Origin: Clostridium sp.
Lineage (GTDB): Bacteria > Bacillota_I > Bacilli_A > Acholeplasmatales > Anaeroplasmataceae
Direction: 5' to 3'
Length of the DNA stretch: 64,000 nucleotides
Assembly (NCBI GenBank): GCA_022010015.1
Contig: CP091735.1
Coordinates: 124,001-188,000 of the forward strand
Below are positions 24,964-36,770 of the stretch, piece after piece. The number at the start of each line of letters is the position of its first letter. The stretch's first letter is position 1. The notes beneath the pieces are model-generated. The model saw only the letters and a program-made list of their open reading frames with translations, was not told the origin of the DNA and made no database searches. Position numbers and translations under genes: made by a program.

Positions 24964-26232
24964 ATGATATTAGATAATATAGATGAAAAAGTTATTGAAT
25001 TAAGTAAACAAGCAGAAATTGATTTAAAGGATATTTATCAAGAAATAGATGAAAATTGCTTTTTATAATTCAAATCGTATTTTAAGTGCTTTTTATTGAA
25101 AATAGAGTTGAATATGCTGATTTTACAGACCGTAACGGCTATGGTATATTCGATTCAGGACGTGAAAAGCTTGAAAAAAATATTTGCAAGCATTCTAGGC
25201 TGTGAGGATGCTTTAGTTAGAGTTCAAATCATGAGTGGAACTAATGCCTTATACCTTGCCTTTAGTGCTCTTTTAAAGCATGGCGATACTATGATATCAC
25301 TAAGCGGAAAGCCTTATGATTCTTTATTAAAGATGGTAGGAATTGTAGGTGATTCGACCCAATCATTAAAAAGCTAATGGTGTAAAAATATGAGCAGATT
25401 GATTTAATTGATAATAAATTTGATTTAGAAACAATTAAATCTCGTTTAGCTAAAAATGATGTTAAGCTAGTTGAAATTCAACGCTCACGTGGCTACTCTT
25501 CACGTAAATCCTTAACTATAGATCAAATTGAAGAATGTATCAAGGTAATTAGAAGTGTTAATAAAGATGTAATCATAATGGTTGATAACTGCTATGGTGA
25601 ATTAGTTGAAAAAAAGGGAACCAGGACATGTTGGAGCAAACGTTGTTGTAGGTTCACTTATGAAAAAAACCTAGGTGGTGGAATTGCCACATCTGGCGGC
25701 TATATTGCTGGTGATACAAAAATATATTGAAATGATTGCTGATCGTCTAACCTCTCCTGGTGTTGGTAAAGAATTAGGGGCAAACTTTAATCAAAACAGC
25801 AATTTCTTCAAAGGCGTATTTATGGCACCAAATGCTGTTAAAAGTGCTTTAAAAAAACTCAAATATTTGCCGCCTATATGCTACAAAAAATGGGCTTTAA
25901 TGAAATATCTCCTAAATTTGATGAAAAAAAGAACAGATATAATCCAAATAATCGAATTAAAAACTAAAAAGAATCTTGTTGCCTTTGCAAGAAGCATTCA
26001 AGCCTCTTCGCCTGTTGATTCTGGAGTCTACATTATGCCAGCTCCAATGCCTGGCTATCCATGTGATGTAATTATGGCTGCAGGCTGCTTTACAGAAGGT
26101 AGTACTATTGAGCTTAGTGCTGATGCACCATGTGTTGAGCCATATACATTATATATGCAAGGTGGTCTTACCTATGAATATGGAAAATTAAGTATTATGC
26201 AGGCATTATCATCAGTATTAAAAAGAAATTAA
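24964..26232 (+). CDS. PLP-dependent aluminium-resistance/methionine gamma-lyase family protein
   Basis: Fold-type I PLP enzyme of about 420 aa (Met_gamma_lyase family, B. subtilis YnbB-like). Visible family features: RILSAFIENRVEYADFT, NGYGIFDSGREKLE, then MSGTNALYLAFSALL, EIQRSRGYSSRKS, VDNCYGELVE and the PLP-lysine segment SLMKNLGGGIATSGGYIAG near residue 232. The C-terminus has MPAPMPGYPCDVIMAAGCF and PYTLYMQGGLTYEYGK. The start at 24964 is the first ATG after the promoter, with only a weak GGTGAT as ribosome site. Insertions near 25060, 25095, 25365, 25615 and 25850 break it. The true substrate of this family is poorly established; a C-S lyase is likely. Confidence 0.85.
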
Positions 26233-26317
26233 TAAATAAAAAAATTTGCATAAAAAAATGTCTAATAAGCTCATAATAATTTTTGTAGTAAAATTTTTAA
26301 AAAAAGGAGTTTTAATT

Positions 26318-26491
26318 ATGACAAACAAAATTACTGCAAGACCATGTAAGGAAAATCCTTCAACATGGGAAATAATGGACCAATATGGTAAAGTAAAAGA
26401 TGAGCACTATAAAACTAAAGAGGAATGTGTAAAATGTGCTACAAAGCTAGCTCATGAATGTGGCTGTGAGCTTTGTGTTTGCGATAAATAA
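26318..26491 (+). CDS. DUF2188-like small protein with Cys-rich tail
   Basis: Protein of 57 aa in one intact frame. The start at 26318 follows AAAAGGAG. The fold pattern (W-x-I-x-x-x-Y-G-K, TKEEC, AxxLAxExGxEL) resembles DUF2188. Unusually it has six Cys, with CVKC and the terminal CGCELCVCDK. Metal binding or redox would fit but is not shown. It lies 85 bp after the PLP enzyme and before a terminator, so cotranscription is possible. Confidence 0.7.
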   Translation: MTNKITARPCKENPSTWEIMDQYGKVKDEHYKTKEECVKCATKLAHECGCELCVCDK

Positions 26492-26501
26492 ATGACTAAA
26501 G

Positions 26502-26538
26502 AAAAAAATACTCAGTTTTAATAACCGAGTATTTTTTT
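26502..26538. terminator. Bidirectional terminator between converging genes
   Basis: AAATACTC pairs with GAGTATTT, with A-rich sequence on one side and T7 on the other. It ends both the small plus-strand gene (26491) and the minus-strand SDR gene (26537). Confidence 0.85.
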
Positions 26539-27282
26539 ATATACTATTATATTGTCCACCATCAATACGAATAATTGTATTATTAATATATGAAGCATCG
26601 TCACTTATTAAAAATTTAACAAGCTTTGCAACCTCACTTGCTTCACCAATTCTTCTAACTAGAATTTTATCTAGTTCCATTTGCATAAATTCTTCATCAT
26701 AATCCTTAATCTCATTTTCCGTATTAATCAATCCAGGCGCAATTGCATTTACAGTAGCATATGGTGCAAATTCAATTGCTAAATTATGAGTAAGTGAATT
26801 TAATGCTGCTTTAGATGCATCATATTCAATACCCATTGGATAATAAGTATTCATACCATTCGTTGAAGATATATTAATAATTCTACCCCATTTTTTTGAT
26901 CTAAAATGTGACGTTCAGCTCTTTTAGCAGTTAAAAAAGCACCAATCAAATTAACATCTAATGTCAATTTAAAATCTTCTACTCTCTTATGACTGAAAAT
27001 GTTAGGAATATCAACAGCTGCATTATTAATTAAGATATCAACTCCACCTAGATTAGTTTCAATAATATTAAACATATTATCTACTTCTTCCTCATTACTT
27101 ACATCACATTTAATTACAAGTGAACGAATATTATATTTTTTTATTTCTTCGTTTAAAGCATAAGCTTCACTCTCAGACGTATGGTAATTTATAACACAAT
27201 CATATCCACATGAGGCTAATTCTTTAATAATGGCAGCGCCAATTCCCTTAGCGCTGCCAGTAACTAAAACAACCTTATTCAT
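26537..27282 (-). CDS. SDR-family reductase, FabG-like
   Basis: NAD(P)H-dependent short-chain dehydrogenase of 248 aa. It has TGSAKGIG (cofactor loop, residue 8), NNAAVDIP, NISSTNG with the catalytic Ser, and EYDASKAAL with the Tyr-x3-Lys pair near residue 151. AIAPGLINTE and IRIDGGQ close the fold. One A insertion near 26890 splits it into two readings. It starts 6 bp after the efp stop, so the two are one operon. It could be 3-oxoacyl-ACP reductase, but no other fatty-acid genes are near; a sugar or other carbonyl substrate is equally possible. Confidence 0.85.
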
Positions 27283-27288
27283 TAAAAA

Positions 27289-27847
27289 TTAAGCTCTTCC
27301 ACAATAGCTTCCATCAATTGTAGAGATAATAACCTTATCTCCTTCCTTGATGAATTGTGGAACTCTAATCTTAAGTCCAGTTTCCAAAGTTGCATCCTTA
27401 GTAGATGTTGATGCTGCACCAGCTGCTGCAGGTGGAGTCTCTGTAACTGTTAAATTAACCTTATCAGGTAGAATAACACCTAAAATTTCATTTTCAAAAA
27501 AACGTAGGCTTAAATCCATTCCCTCAAGAATATAAAATTTATTATCTCCTAAAGCATCAGCAGATAATTCATATTGTTCAAATGTAGTCATATCCATAAA
27601 AATAATATGTATCACCTGATGCATAAGAATATTGAACAGGCTTAGTTTCAATCATTGCTTGCTCAAATTTAGTATTAGTGTTAAAGTTTCTTTCAAGTAC
27701 TGTACCTGTTCTTAAATCCTTTAATTTAGTTTTAAGAATTGCAGCACCCTTTCCTGGCTTAACATGCATAAATTCCAAAACAACATATATTTTTCCATCA
27801 ATTGCTAATGTTAATCCATTTCTAAAATCTCCAGCTTCAATTGCCAT
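27289..27847 (-). CDS. efp: Elongation factor P
   Basis: Helps the ribosome through polyproline. About 185 aa, usual length. The start at 27847 (MAIEAGDFRNG) follows AAGGAGA; the longer raw reading from 27916 has no ribosome site. The KOW-like domain I has HVKPGKGAAILKTKL, with the tip Lys of the PGKG loop that is modified in many species. Domains II and III follow (TFEQYELS, then LPDKVNLTVTETPPAA and GDKVIISTIDGSYCGRA). One insertion near 27595 breaks the frame. It is first gene of an operon with the SDR reductase. Confidence 0.93.
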
Positions 27848-27994
27848 AGAAAAGTCTCCTTCGTAATTAATATTATTGTAACAATATAATTTTATCTTTT
27901 TACCAAAAAAATTCAAGTTATATCTTTATTATTTACAAATAATATGTTATTTTTTTCTTCTCTTTGCTTCTTTTTATTGCTAATAAAATTCATA

Positions 27995-30900
27995 TCATTC
28001 ATTAATTATTTTTAAAGCTTGAGCCCTTATCACTCTTTTGAAACAACAATTTTTAGATGAAATACTTCTTTCAAGCTCAGCAATATGGGAAATAATGCCA
28101 ATTCTTCGATTAGTTTGCATACCAACATCTAAAAGTGTCTTTTTAGTATTATCAAGCATTTCACTATCCAAGGTACCAAAGCCTTCATCAATAAACATAC
28201 TATTAAGCTCAACTCCACCAGCCTTAACCTCAATTATTTCGGAAAAAGCCAAGGCCAATGCCATAGATGCTTGAAATGATTCACCACCAGATAATCCTGA
28301 TACAGGTCTCCTTTGCCCATTATATAAATCAAGAACGTCTATTTCTAAGCCAATTTGTCCATTTCCACCCTTAGGCTTACCAGGAAGAAGCTCATATCTA
28401 CCATTACTCATTTTGTTAAACTTAAAGTTTGCAACCTTCAATATTTCATCAAATATTTGAAGCTGATAATAAACCTCAAAGCTAATTTTTCCTACCATTA
28501 ATCTTTCCTGATGCAACCTCATATAAATCCTTAACCTCATTATATTCGATTAATTTTTTTGCTTATTTTTCATCCTGAAGCTTTATTAAGGTTTTATAAG
28601 CATTATCATTTAATGCATACTTTGAATTAAAATCTTGATATGCTTTGTTAGAATTATTAAACACCGTATTTAAAATATTTACCTTATCCAACATTTCATC
28701 TAAATTTTTGCATTTGTAGCCTATCATAGCCTTTATTTTTTTATATTTATTTAGCAAGCTTTCTTTAACAGAAATATCAATTTTTATATTTTTGAAGCCT
28801 TTGATTCTAATTCCTCTAATTTTCCATCATCTAAGTAAAATCTTGCTGCTTCTTCATAATCCTTAATACTAGATAAATCAAATAAATCATTTAATTTTTT
28901 TATTAGCATCCCTTAGTTTCTATTTCATTTTTCATTGATTAGCTTAGAATTACCTTTTAATTGATGCTTCATTTTCACTAACCTTAGCTATAGCTTCACT
29001 CAATTCCTTATTAAGCTTTTCAATATTTTCATTATTTGATTCATACTCTTTTTGAAGATCATATTCTCTTTTTAAAAGTAAATTTTTATCCTTACCAGTC
29101 AAATGCTTGTTTGCTTTAATTTCACCATCAAGTCTTGACGCATCACCTTCATTTTTTTACTAAAGCCTTTTTGCTTAGCGTTTATTTTTTTCAAGAATTT
29201 TTTTCATTTTTCAAAAAGCTAATTCATTAGCTTTTTACTTTTTTGTCTTAATTGCTCACTCTTACATTCATTTAAACTATTTAATTTTTTTCTCTAGTGG
29301 AACTAATAAATCAGCAAATTTCTTAATTAAATCTTGATATAAGCTAGCTATATTATCCGTATTATAATTACTTAATATTTTTATCTAAGGAAGTCTTTAA
29401 ACTAGTAATTTCGGTATTAGTTTGTTGAAGCTTTAAATCCGCTTTATTATATTTATCAGTAGCTATTTTTTTCTTCATTTTTTTAATTCATCAAGCCTAG
29501 CCTTAGAAATTTCTTCGACTAAAACTGCTTTATTAGGGTGATGAATACTACCACAAACAGGACAAGGTGTATTATCTAAAAGGTCCTTAGCCAAAATTCC
29601 CGCAATAGACTTATGATACTTTGTTTCATACTCTAGGCAATAATTTCTCGCCTTATTTGCTTTTTTCCCTAATTCTTCAGCATTATTAATATATGTTATA
29701 TAGTCCTTATTTTTTTATTTATATAGCTACTAACTGAATCTTGATATTTTTAAAATATTATTCTTTTTCATTTTTTTAATTCTTTTGAATTTCCAAATTA
29801 CAGCTATTAATATCTTCATCATATGAAACCACAAGCTGCTTATTAATCTCTTCAATAGCTTCTTTATTCTTAGAATATTGTTCATTTAATTTTTCAATAT
29901 CAGCGTTCAATCCATTCTTAACTTTAATTAAGTCCTTATATTTTTGTAACATTTTTCATTAAAGTGATCTAGCTCATTTATATCTTTTTTTAAATTTGTA
30001 ATTTCTTCACTTATTTTTTTGTTTAAAGCATTAATATCAGAAATTTTTAGAGCAATCATTTTGTTTTTTTGAGCAATAATTTTTAGCAAAATTAATTTTA
30101 TCTTCAGAAAGTATTTCCCCTAATCTTAAATATTTTTTTGTGCCTTCAATTTTTAAATCATTGCATTTTTTTATTAGCATCAATAATTTTTACTAGCCTC
30201 TTTAGCCTTATTAATTTTTAGTATCAAGCTCATTAAAATTATCTTTTTGAGCTAATAATTCCTCATATCCCTTTAAAGCTTCCTTATATGAACTTATATT
30301 GTCATTATTTATCCTAGCGTTGTTTAAATTCAATTTTTTTCTTTCATCAATAATTTATTATTATTCTCAGCAATATCATTTAATTGATTTAATTTATTTT
30401 TTTATCAGCCTCTAGCCTACTTGCAATTAAAGGAATAATTGAGCTTAATATTTCAACATCATTTTTTTAATTTTTATCATCAAGCTCATCACCAAAATTA
30501 AAGCTTGCTCTAGCAGTACTAATACTTCCTTCAACTTTATTGATTTCATCATTTTGCGCTTTAAAGGCTGATGCAAGCCTATCACTGAATTCATTAAGCT
30601 TTTCTGTATTCAAAAATTTTTTTCTAAATATTTCTTCTCTTTCCTTAGTGTCAGCATTAATAAGTGAATAAAAAAATCGCCCTGAGCTATCATCATTGTC
30701 ATTTTGAATTGATCATAACTTAAGCCAATAATTTCTTCCATTTTTCTTATCAACATTTTTTTAACTATTACATCACCATTAGGCATTGTAAGAATAGTTT
30801 GAGCATTAACCTCTTTAATTTTTATATTCGCCATCAGTCTTTTTTTGATTTTTGCTTAAGCTGCTTAGGCTCTCTCCTTATTATATATTTTTTATTATGG

Positions 30901-31153
30901 TATTCAAATTCTAAAATAACATAAGCTAAATCATTAATAGAGGCATATTTACTTTTTAAATCATTAGTTTCTCTATTATCACCACTAGTTCTACCATAAA
31001 TAGCATAACAAATCGCATCAAATATATAAGATTTACCACTACCAGTAGGACCAGTTATTAAAAAAACAAAGAATTATTAAGCATATTAAAATCAATGATA
31101 TGCTCACCCTTATATGGTCCAATATTAGCAATTGTTAATTTAATTAGCTTCAT
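27995..31153 (-). CDS. sbcC: SbcC-like exonuclease SMC subunit
   Basis: Rad50-type ATPase of the SbcCD nuclease, which opens hairpins and processes DNA ends. About 1,050 aa. The N-terminus MKLIKLTIANIGPY and Walker A TGPTGSGKSY begin at 31153. The Q-loop is MMIAQGDFF. Long coiled coils flank the zinc hook CPVCGSIHHP near 29550. The C-terminal head has VSGLSGGESFQASMALALAF and FIDEGFGTLD. The stop is TGA at 27995. The coiled-coil part has dozens of T-run expansions, so only the ends and short pieces stay open in the raw reading. It starts 5 bp after the sbcD stop. Confidence 0.9.
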
Positions 31154-31158
31154 TTTTT

Positions 31159-32266
31159 TCACACTCCCCGAAAATCTTTTTTTATAAGCTTAAGTTGAAA
31201 ATCACTAAGTTCTTTACCCTTTTTGCTCTAAGTAAAGCTTAGCAAATAAATCCTCATTACTTACAGATTCAATATCAGAAATTTTTCTTAGAAATATCAA
31301 AATCATTTTCCTTTTTTAAATAGCGTAGACTCATAGCGTAAGGATATTTATTTTTAAGCTTAGCCATTGCATTTTCTTCTTCATTGCCTATAGTAGTTGC
31401 GTAGACATAATAATTTTTTTATATTGTTCATAATTATTAATAATATTATCAAAAAGTATCTTTTATTTCTACAACATCTCTTAAAGGCTTTATATCCTCT
31501 AAACTAATAGAAACTTTATTATCATTAATATTAATTATTGTATATGACTTAGAATATTTACTTTCATCAACATGATATGCAAGTGGTGAACCACAATATC
31601 TAATTTTTTCATTAATTTGCTGGGACTTATGAATATGACCTAATGCCACATAAGAAAATTTATTAAAAATATCAGCACTTAAATTTTGAATAGTACCAAT
31701 TATAGGCTCTTCACTTCCTCCAAGAATATTAGTACCATCACCATTTAAAACCAATTGATGAGCTATCGCAATATTCATTTTATTTTCATCAAGCTTTATT
31801 AGACTTACCAAATATCTAAATGCCTCATCATAGGTTTTTAAAATCTTGATCAAACGCCTGATTAATTTCAGCAGCACTAGCATAAGGAATCAAATAATAA
31901 TTAACTCCATCAACGCAAATAGGATTAATGGCCTCTTTAATATTAGAATTAATATAAATATCACTATTCTTAAATAAGCTGCTTCCATATCCAACCCTTT
32001 CACTTGAATCATGATTTCCTGATATTATGAAGGCTTTAATCTTATTTTTTTCTTTAATTCTACCAAGAAATTAGAAAAAGCTCAATGGCCTCACCACTTG
32101 GTGAAGCGACATCATAAATATCACCTGCAATTATTAAGTGATTTATATCATTATCATTCATATATTGAATAGTTTTATCTAAAAAAATATCTTTGATCAT
32201 CTATCAAACTATATCCTGCAATTTTTCTTACCTAAATGTAGGTCAGCAATATGTAATATTTTTCAT
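31159..32266 (-). CDS. sbcD: SbcD-like exonuclease nuclease subunit
   Basis: Mre11-type metallophosphoesterase, about 368 aa, partner of SbcC. It shows all five motifs: HIADLHLGK, IIAGDIYD, SGNHDS, IAHQLV and ALGHIHKSQ. The C-terminus ends KLIKKDFRGV and the stop TGA at 31159. The start at 32266 follows GAGGTGAAAG; a one-A insertion right after the start codon breaks the raw frame. Further breaks lie near 32180, 32075, 31845, 31420 and 31285. It sits 10 bp after the macro-domain gene. Confidence 0.9.
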
Positions 32267-32276
32267 TCTTTCACCT

Positions 32277-32854
32277 CTAACAAGCTAATTTTTCTTCTAA
32301 TTTATTAACATCATCCCAGCTTTTAATCTTAATATTATTACAAAAGATTTGTTTATAAGCCTTTACCATTAATCTAGCAACAATGTCAAACGAAACCATC
32401 CCAGTTGAACCACCAAAGGCCGGAATTATAATTGATTCCACATTATTATCTAGAGCACAAATCAGCGTTGAGCGCATAGCATTATAAACAATATCACTAT
32501 CAACAATTGGCGAAGGTATTCGCATTGTTGGTGTATGAATTAGCCTTTTGCTTGCTAGATGGTATATTTATAATAAATGAACTTGCAACCATTTGCTCAC
32601 CATAATAATGCTTAGCAATATAATTTTTGTACAGCATTTTGCAAAGATTTGCCATAAATCATTGTTAATGCCAAGTCATAGCCACCATCCATTAAACCAT
32701 AAGAATTAGCTGGAGATGTTATACACTCTATTGAATGTAAATTCTCATATTCACTAATATCTTCATTAACAATTGTAACATCAGCAAATTCTTTAAAATA
32801 CTTTTCCCAAGCATCACACATTTCTTTATTTGTATCAATCAAAATAATTTTCAT
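32277..32854 (-). CDS. Macro-domain protein
   Basis: About 190 aa. The N-terminus ITSPANSYGLMDGGYDLA is the macro ADP-ribose-binding signature (loop after strand 3), and VESIIIPAFGGSTGMVSF is the second, phosphate-binding loop. Related proteins remove ADP-ribose or bind its derivatives. Two frames (32612-32854 and 32277-32525) are separated by insertions near 32630 and 32550. The gene leads an apparent macro-sbcD-sbcC operon with 10- and 5-bp gaps, suggesting a link to DNA-damage response. This link is inference. Confidence 0.8.
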
Positions 32855-32913
32855 TTAATCACAACCTCATATAAATAATACCATTTAAGACGTACTAAAA
32901 AAATGGTCCATAA

Positions 32914-33736
32914 TTAATTATTGTTTCTTAATAATACTGTAATAATATTTTCGCGAGGTAAATATCTAAAGCCTGTTTTTCTCATATAAATGTCTTGCTG
33001 GATAATTATCATTATCAACCTCTAATAGCATACTCTTAGGATAGCTATCTTTTAATGCCTTATTTATAAGCTTTGCGCCATAGCCTTTATTTCGATATTC
33101 CTCTAAAACTATTACATCCATAATATGATTTTCCAAATGTTCCATTCTTATATCTATATAACCAATAGCCTTACCATTAGAAATTGCAACAAAGCTTTTT
33201 AAAGCTCTTATCAGCAATAACTCTTTTGGCATTCCAATAAATATCATTATTATGAATATCAAAAATATTGATTCAATATTTCATCATTTAAAAGCTACTA
33301 CATCAAAAATCTTTTCCCCTATATTATAATTATCACATATCATCTTCATTTGAATAGGCCAAAACTTTGCATTCTTCTTTGCTAGCATGTCATTTAAAAA
33401 TATTATTTAAAGGATTATATACAAAATAAACATCATAATCATGATAATTTACATCTATGTAGGGAAATAATTCTTCATATGCTTCTATATTTTTAGAGGA
33501 AGCTAATAATAGCTCAGCATATTTATCATCTTCAATAACCAAAAAAAGGAAAAAATTCCTCTTATCATTTCATTCTCATCAAATGACCCAAGTACAATAT
33601 TTTTTTATCCTTTCGACCCATTTTTAATATAATCATCATTATTTCTTAAAACTGGATCAAAAAAATTGTTGCTCTTATTAATTGTAGCTATATAATCTAA
33701 ATAATTTTTCGATATTTTTTTAATAATTTTAATCAT
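32914..33736 (-). CDS. GNAT acetyltransferase with N-terminal extension
   Basis: About 272 aa. The C-terminal ~130 residues are GNAT: SFVAISNGKAIGYIDIRM, DVIVLEEYRNKGYGAKLINK (acetyl-CoA loop RNKGYG) and DNDNYPARHLYEKTGF. The N-terminal half (YLDYIATINKSNNFFDP onwards) may be a degenerate second GNAT fold. The start at 33736 follows TTGGAGGAG. Frame breaks are at 33610, 33540, 33390, 33265 and 32975. Substrate unknown. Confidence 0.8.
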
Positions 33737-33823
33737 CTTAACTCCTCCAAGCGAATATAAAAATTAAGCTAATTACATTATATCATTTATCAATAAATCA
33801 GACAAAGAAAATCACCATATTTC

Positions 33824-33852
33824 GCAAAAGACTAATAAAATAGTCTTTTTGC
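33824..33852 (-). terminator. Terminator of the DUF4832 lipoprotein gene
   Basis: GCAAAAGACTA pairs with TAGTCTTTTTGC around a 6-base loop. It lies 40 bp after the lipoprotein gene's stop and upstream of the GNAT gene. Confidence 0.75.
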
Positions 33853-33892
33853 TTAAAAGTACTCCGATTAAATTAGCTTTTTAAAATTTTCA

Positions 33893-35228
33893 TTATATAT
33901 TTCTTTTATTAGCTAGCCTAATAGAATAAGTGTCATCATCATTTTTTTAATGCTTAAATATATTTTTACCTTTTGAACCAATATTAGGAATTGTAAATTC
34001 TAATTTTTTTCAAGACTTTTTTTGTCTTATGATTTATCTCATATTTTTTTCAAGATTTTTCATCATCATAAAGAACATAAGCTTCAATTTTTTTATTTCT
34101 TAACAAATTACCAAAGCCTTTATTTTTCAATTTCTAAATTCACTTTAATATCTGATGTAGCATTATATGATAGTGTTGATTTCTTCAAAACAAAACGATA
34201 TCCTAAATGAGCATTAATATAATCATAGGCACTTATTCCATAAAAATTAATATCATCACCACATTTTTGGTCATAGGTTGTGCTTTTCCATTTCTTAATT
34301 ACCTCATCATTCCAAGCCTGGTTTAAATATGAAAGATTCATAAGCTTCATTTCTAAAAACACATTTATCAATATCATGTAATGATGAATTAGGAACAACA
34401 ACCTCACCACCATAAGGTAAATGACTTGTTTGATTAGCTAGCCATTTTGTTTCTAACTCACGGTTTGTATAGGTACCAAGATCACTACTTGATCCTAAAT
34501 AGCCATCATTAAAAAAATTCCTAAACGATATGCAATATTATCTTCTTTTTATTTTATAGCTTGAAATATCATCAAGAGCTATTCCTAAATAGTTATAAAT
34601 CATCTTAGGAGTTCTAACAAGAATTGGTATATTATCAACATTTTTTTAAATATGCATCTATAATTTTTGTTAATTGTTTCTTTGTTGGCACAAGCACTAG
34701 AATGCATTTCTCCCCATGGTCCTATCATTCCTGCTTCAATCGCTGTAATACAATTCTCATATTTATTTAAAATTGGTGCTAGCTGTTTTATATGAGCCTC
34801 CATCATAGAAATACTAGGCTCTTGATCCTTTTTTTCCTTCATAATTGTGATCATAAGCAAAGCGAATAATAACATTTTTTTCTTTTTTTAAATATTTTTG
34901 ACATCATTGCATCAATGTTATTTAAATCCTTATCTCTTAGAAGCATATCCTCTTGATTATTAAATTTTTTTGCGAAAAAAAGCACTTAAATCCATTCTTA
35001 AATGATACAACCTTGTTTTATCATTTATAACATAATCCTTATCCTTAAAATCATCTTTAACCTGTATATATACAGGACTATAGAATCCTTGATCAGGATT
35101 ATCTATATACATAGTATCCTCTTCTGCAACACTTTGTTCATAATTATTTAATGATGCTTTATTACATGATAATAAAACAAAAAAATTAAAAAGTATATTT
35201 ACTAATATTATCCTAATCTTTTTTTCAT
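33893..35228 (-). CDS. DUF4874/DUF4832 putative lipoprotein glycosidase
   Basis: Secreted lipid-anchored protein, about 440 aa. The signal MKKIRIILVNILF ends in the lipobox LLSC. The DUF4874 part has DNPDQGFYSPVYI, RLYHLRMDLSAF, VIIRFAYD and EAGMIGPWGEMHSS (conserved Trp-Gly-Glu). The DUF4832 part has NDGYLGSSSDLGTY, LPYGGEVVVP, LSYLNQAWND and GYRFVLKKS. TIM-barrel glycosidase-like folds are expected, but the activity of this family is unknown. Frame breaks are frequent (for example 35210, 34970, 34880, 34640, 34515). It is monocistronic with its own terminator. Confidence 0.75.
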
Positions 35229-35249
35229 TTATAATTCCTCATTCATTTA

Positions 35250-36531
35250 TTATGGTCTAAGAGATGTTATAGGAACAACATATACACCATCTTGTCTTTT
35301 TATATTGAGCATTAGATAAGCCAAAAAGCATAAGGCTTTGGTTGGCTTTCTAGTTCCTTTAATTATTTGGTTATTGATTTTCACTAAATTTGAAGCTGCA
35401 GCATCAATTTGATTTGCACCAAGTTTAATTTCAAATCCACACCATTCACCATTTTCAAGTTCAATAACAGCATCTATTTCATTATTTTTTTATAATCTTG
35501 ATAATGATATAATTTGGCATTAAAACATTCAGAATAGTTATATAAATCTCTTTCAACAAGTGATTCAAAAAAAGAAATCCTAACAATTCAAGATCATCAA
35601 GCATTTTTTTCTTTGGTTAAATTTAATAACGCACATGGCAATGAAGGATCTACAAAATGATGCTTTTTGACTTTGTTTTAATCTTAATGTTGATCTAATA
35701 TTAAAAAGCAAATGGTGGGATATTTTCCACTATATAAAAGTCTATTAAACAAGTTTAAATAATCACTTATTGTATCCACGTTAATATCATCAAAATCTAT
35801 TTCCTTAATGTCATTTTTCAATGTTTTATTTGTAACTGTCGTTGCTTCATTTCGGGCTAATGATTTAAGTAATAATTTGATTTTATGCTTATCTCTTTTT
35901 TTATGTCATCTACCTTATATATATCCTCATTAATAATTGATTTAATATACTCCTTTGCAACAAGTATTCCCTGTTTTTGGAGAAAGATTTTTCCAAAGCT
36001 GGCCAACCACCAATCAAAAATAAGATCTATTATTTTTGTTTAAATCAACTTCACCTGTAAATAAATCTTCTGCTTTATTAAGACAAATATTCTCCAATGA
36101 GATTTTACCATCAGATTGTTCTGCTTCATATAATGACATTGGCCTCATTTTTTTAACCTTGCTATTCTTCCTGTTCCAGAATGAATGTATTTTTCTTAAT
36201 TAATTGTTGTAGAACCTGTCAGCATAAACTGGCCTTTCAATATAGATGAATCAACTTTACCTCTCACAGCATCCCATAATGCAGGAACTTCCTGCTATTC
36301 ATCTATTAGACGTGGATAATCACCTTGTAAGGCTAAATCAGGATTAAGTTTTGCTGTTTTTTTATTATTGAAATTGCCTCTTGGATCAGCTAATAAGAAC
36401 TCACTTTTGGAATGAAACCTACTAGTCCATGTTTTTCCACACCATTTTTGGTCCATAAATAGCTAAAAAAATGAGATGTATTATCATCATAAATTTTTTT
36501 AATAATTCTATTTTTTTCTTTCAACAATCAT
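35250..36531 (-). CDS. AAA_14/DUF4143 ATP-binding protein
   Basis: ATPase of about 427 aa. Walker A is YGPKWCGKTWTS near residue 40, then FLLADP, DEWQEVPALWD-like and ILTGSTT-like segments. The C-terminal DUF4143 part, related to restriction-like folds, has LLYSGKYP, HFVDPSLPCALL, FLFESLVERDLY, NNEIDAVIELENGEW and FEIKLG. The start at 36531 has AAGGAG at proper spacing; the ATG at 36540 abuts it. The family is abundant in gut bacteria with no firm function. It has many frame breaks and follows the Wadjet terminator. Confidence 0.8.
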
Positions 36532-36732
36532 TTTATTCATCTCCTTATATTTTTACTTAATCTATGCTTTTTTTATCACTTTAAGTTAAATATATTAACT
36601 TATCGATATTTATTATCATATGTTTTTGTATATAGTACGATAAAGTTGTAAATAGTATTATTTTTTTGTTTTTTTATATCTTCGTAATTTGAGCACTTTA
36701 ATTCTCTTAATTAATGTAAAAATAAACTTATT

Positions 36733-36770
36733 ACTAAAAAAATGACGTGCTTTAAGCACATCATTTTTCT
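36733..36770 (-). terminator. Terminator of the jetABCD operon
   Basis: AATGACGTGC pairs with GCACATCATT over a 5-base loop with one mismatch. On the minus strand it is followed by T7. It lies directly at the end of jetD. Confidence 0.85.

Noticed and set aside
27848..27916. Longer N-terminus of elongation factor P
   Set aside because: The true start MAIEAGDF has AAGGAGA upstream; the extra residues come from an upstream in-frame stretch with no ribosome site.
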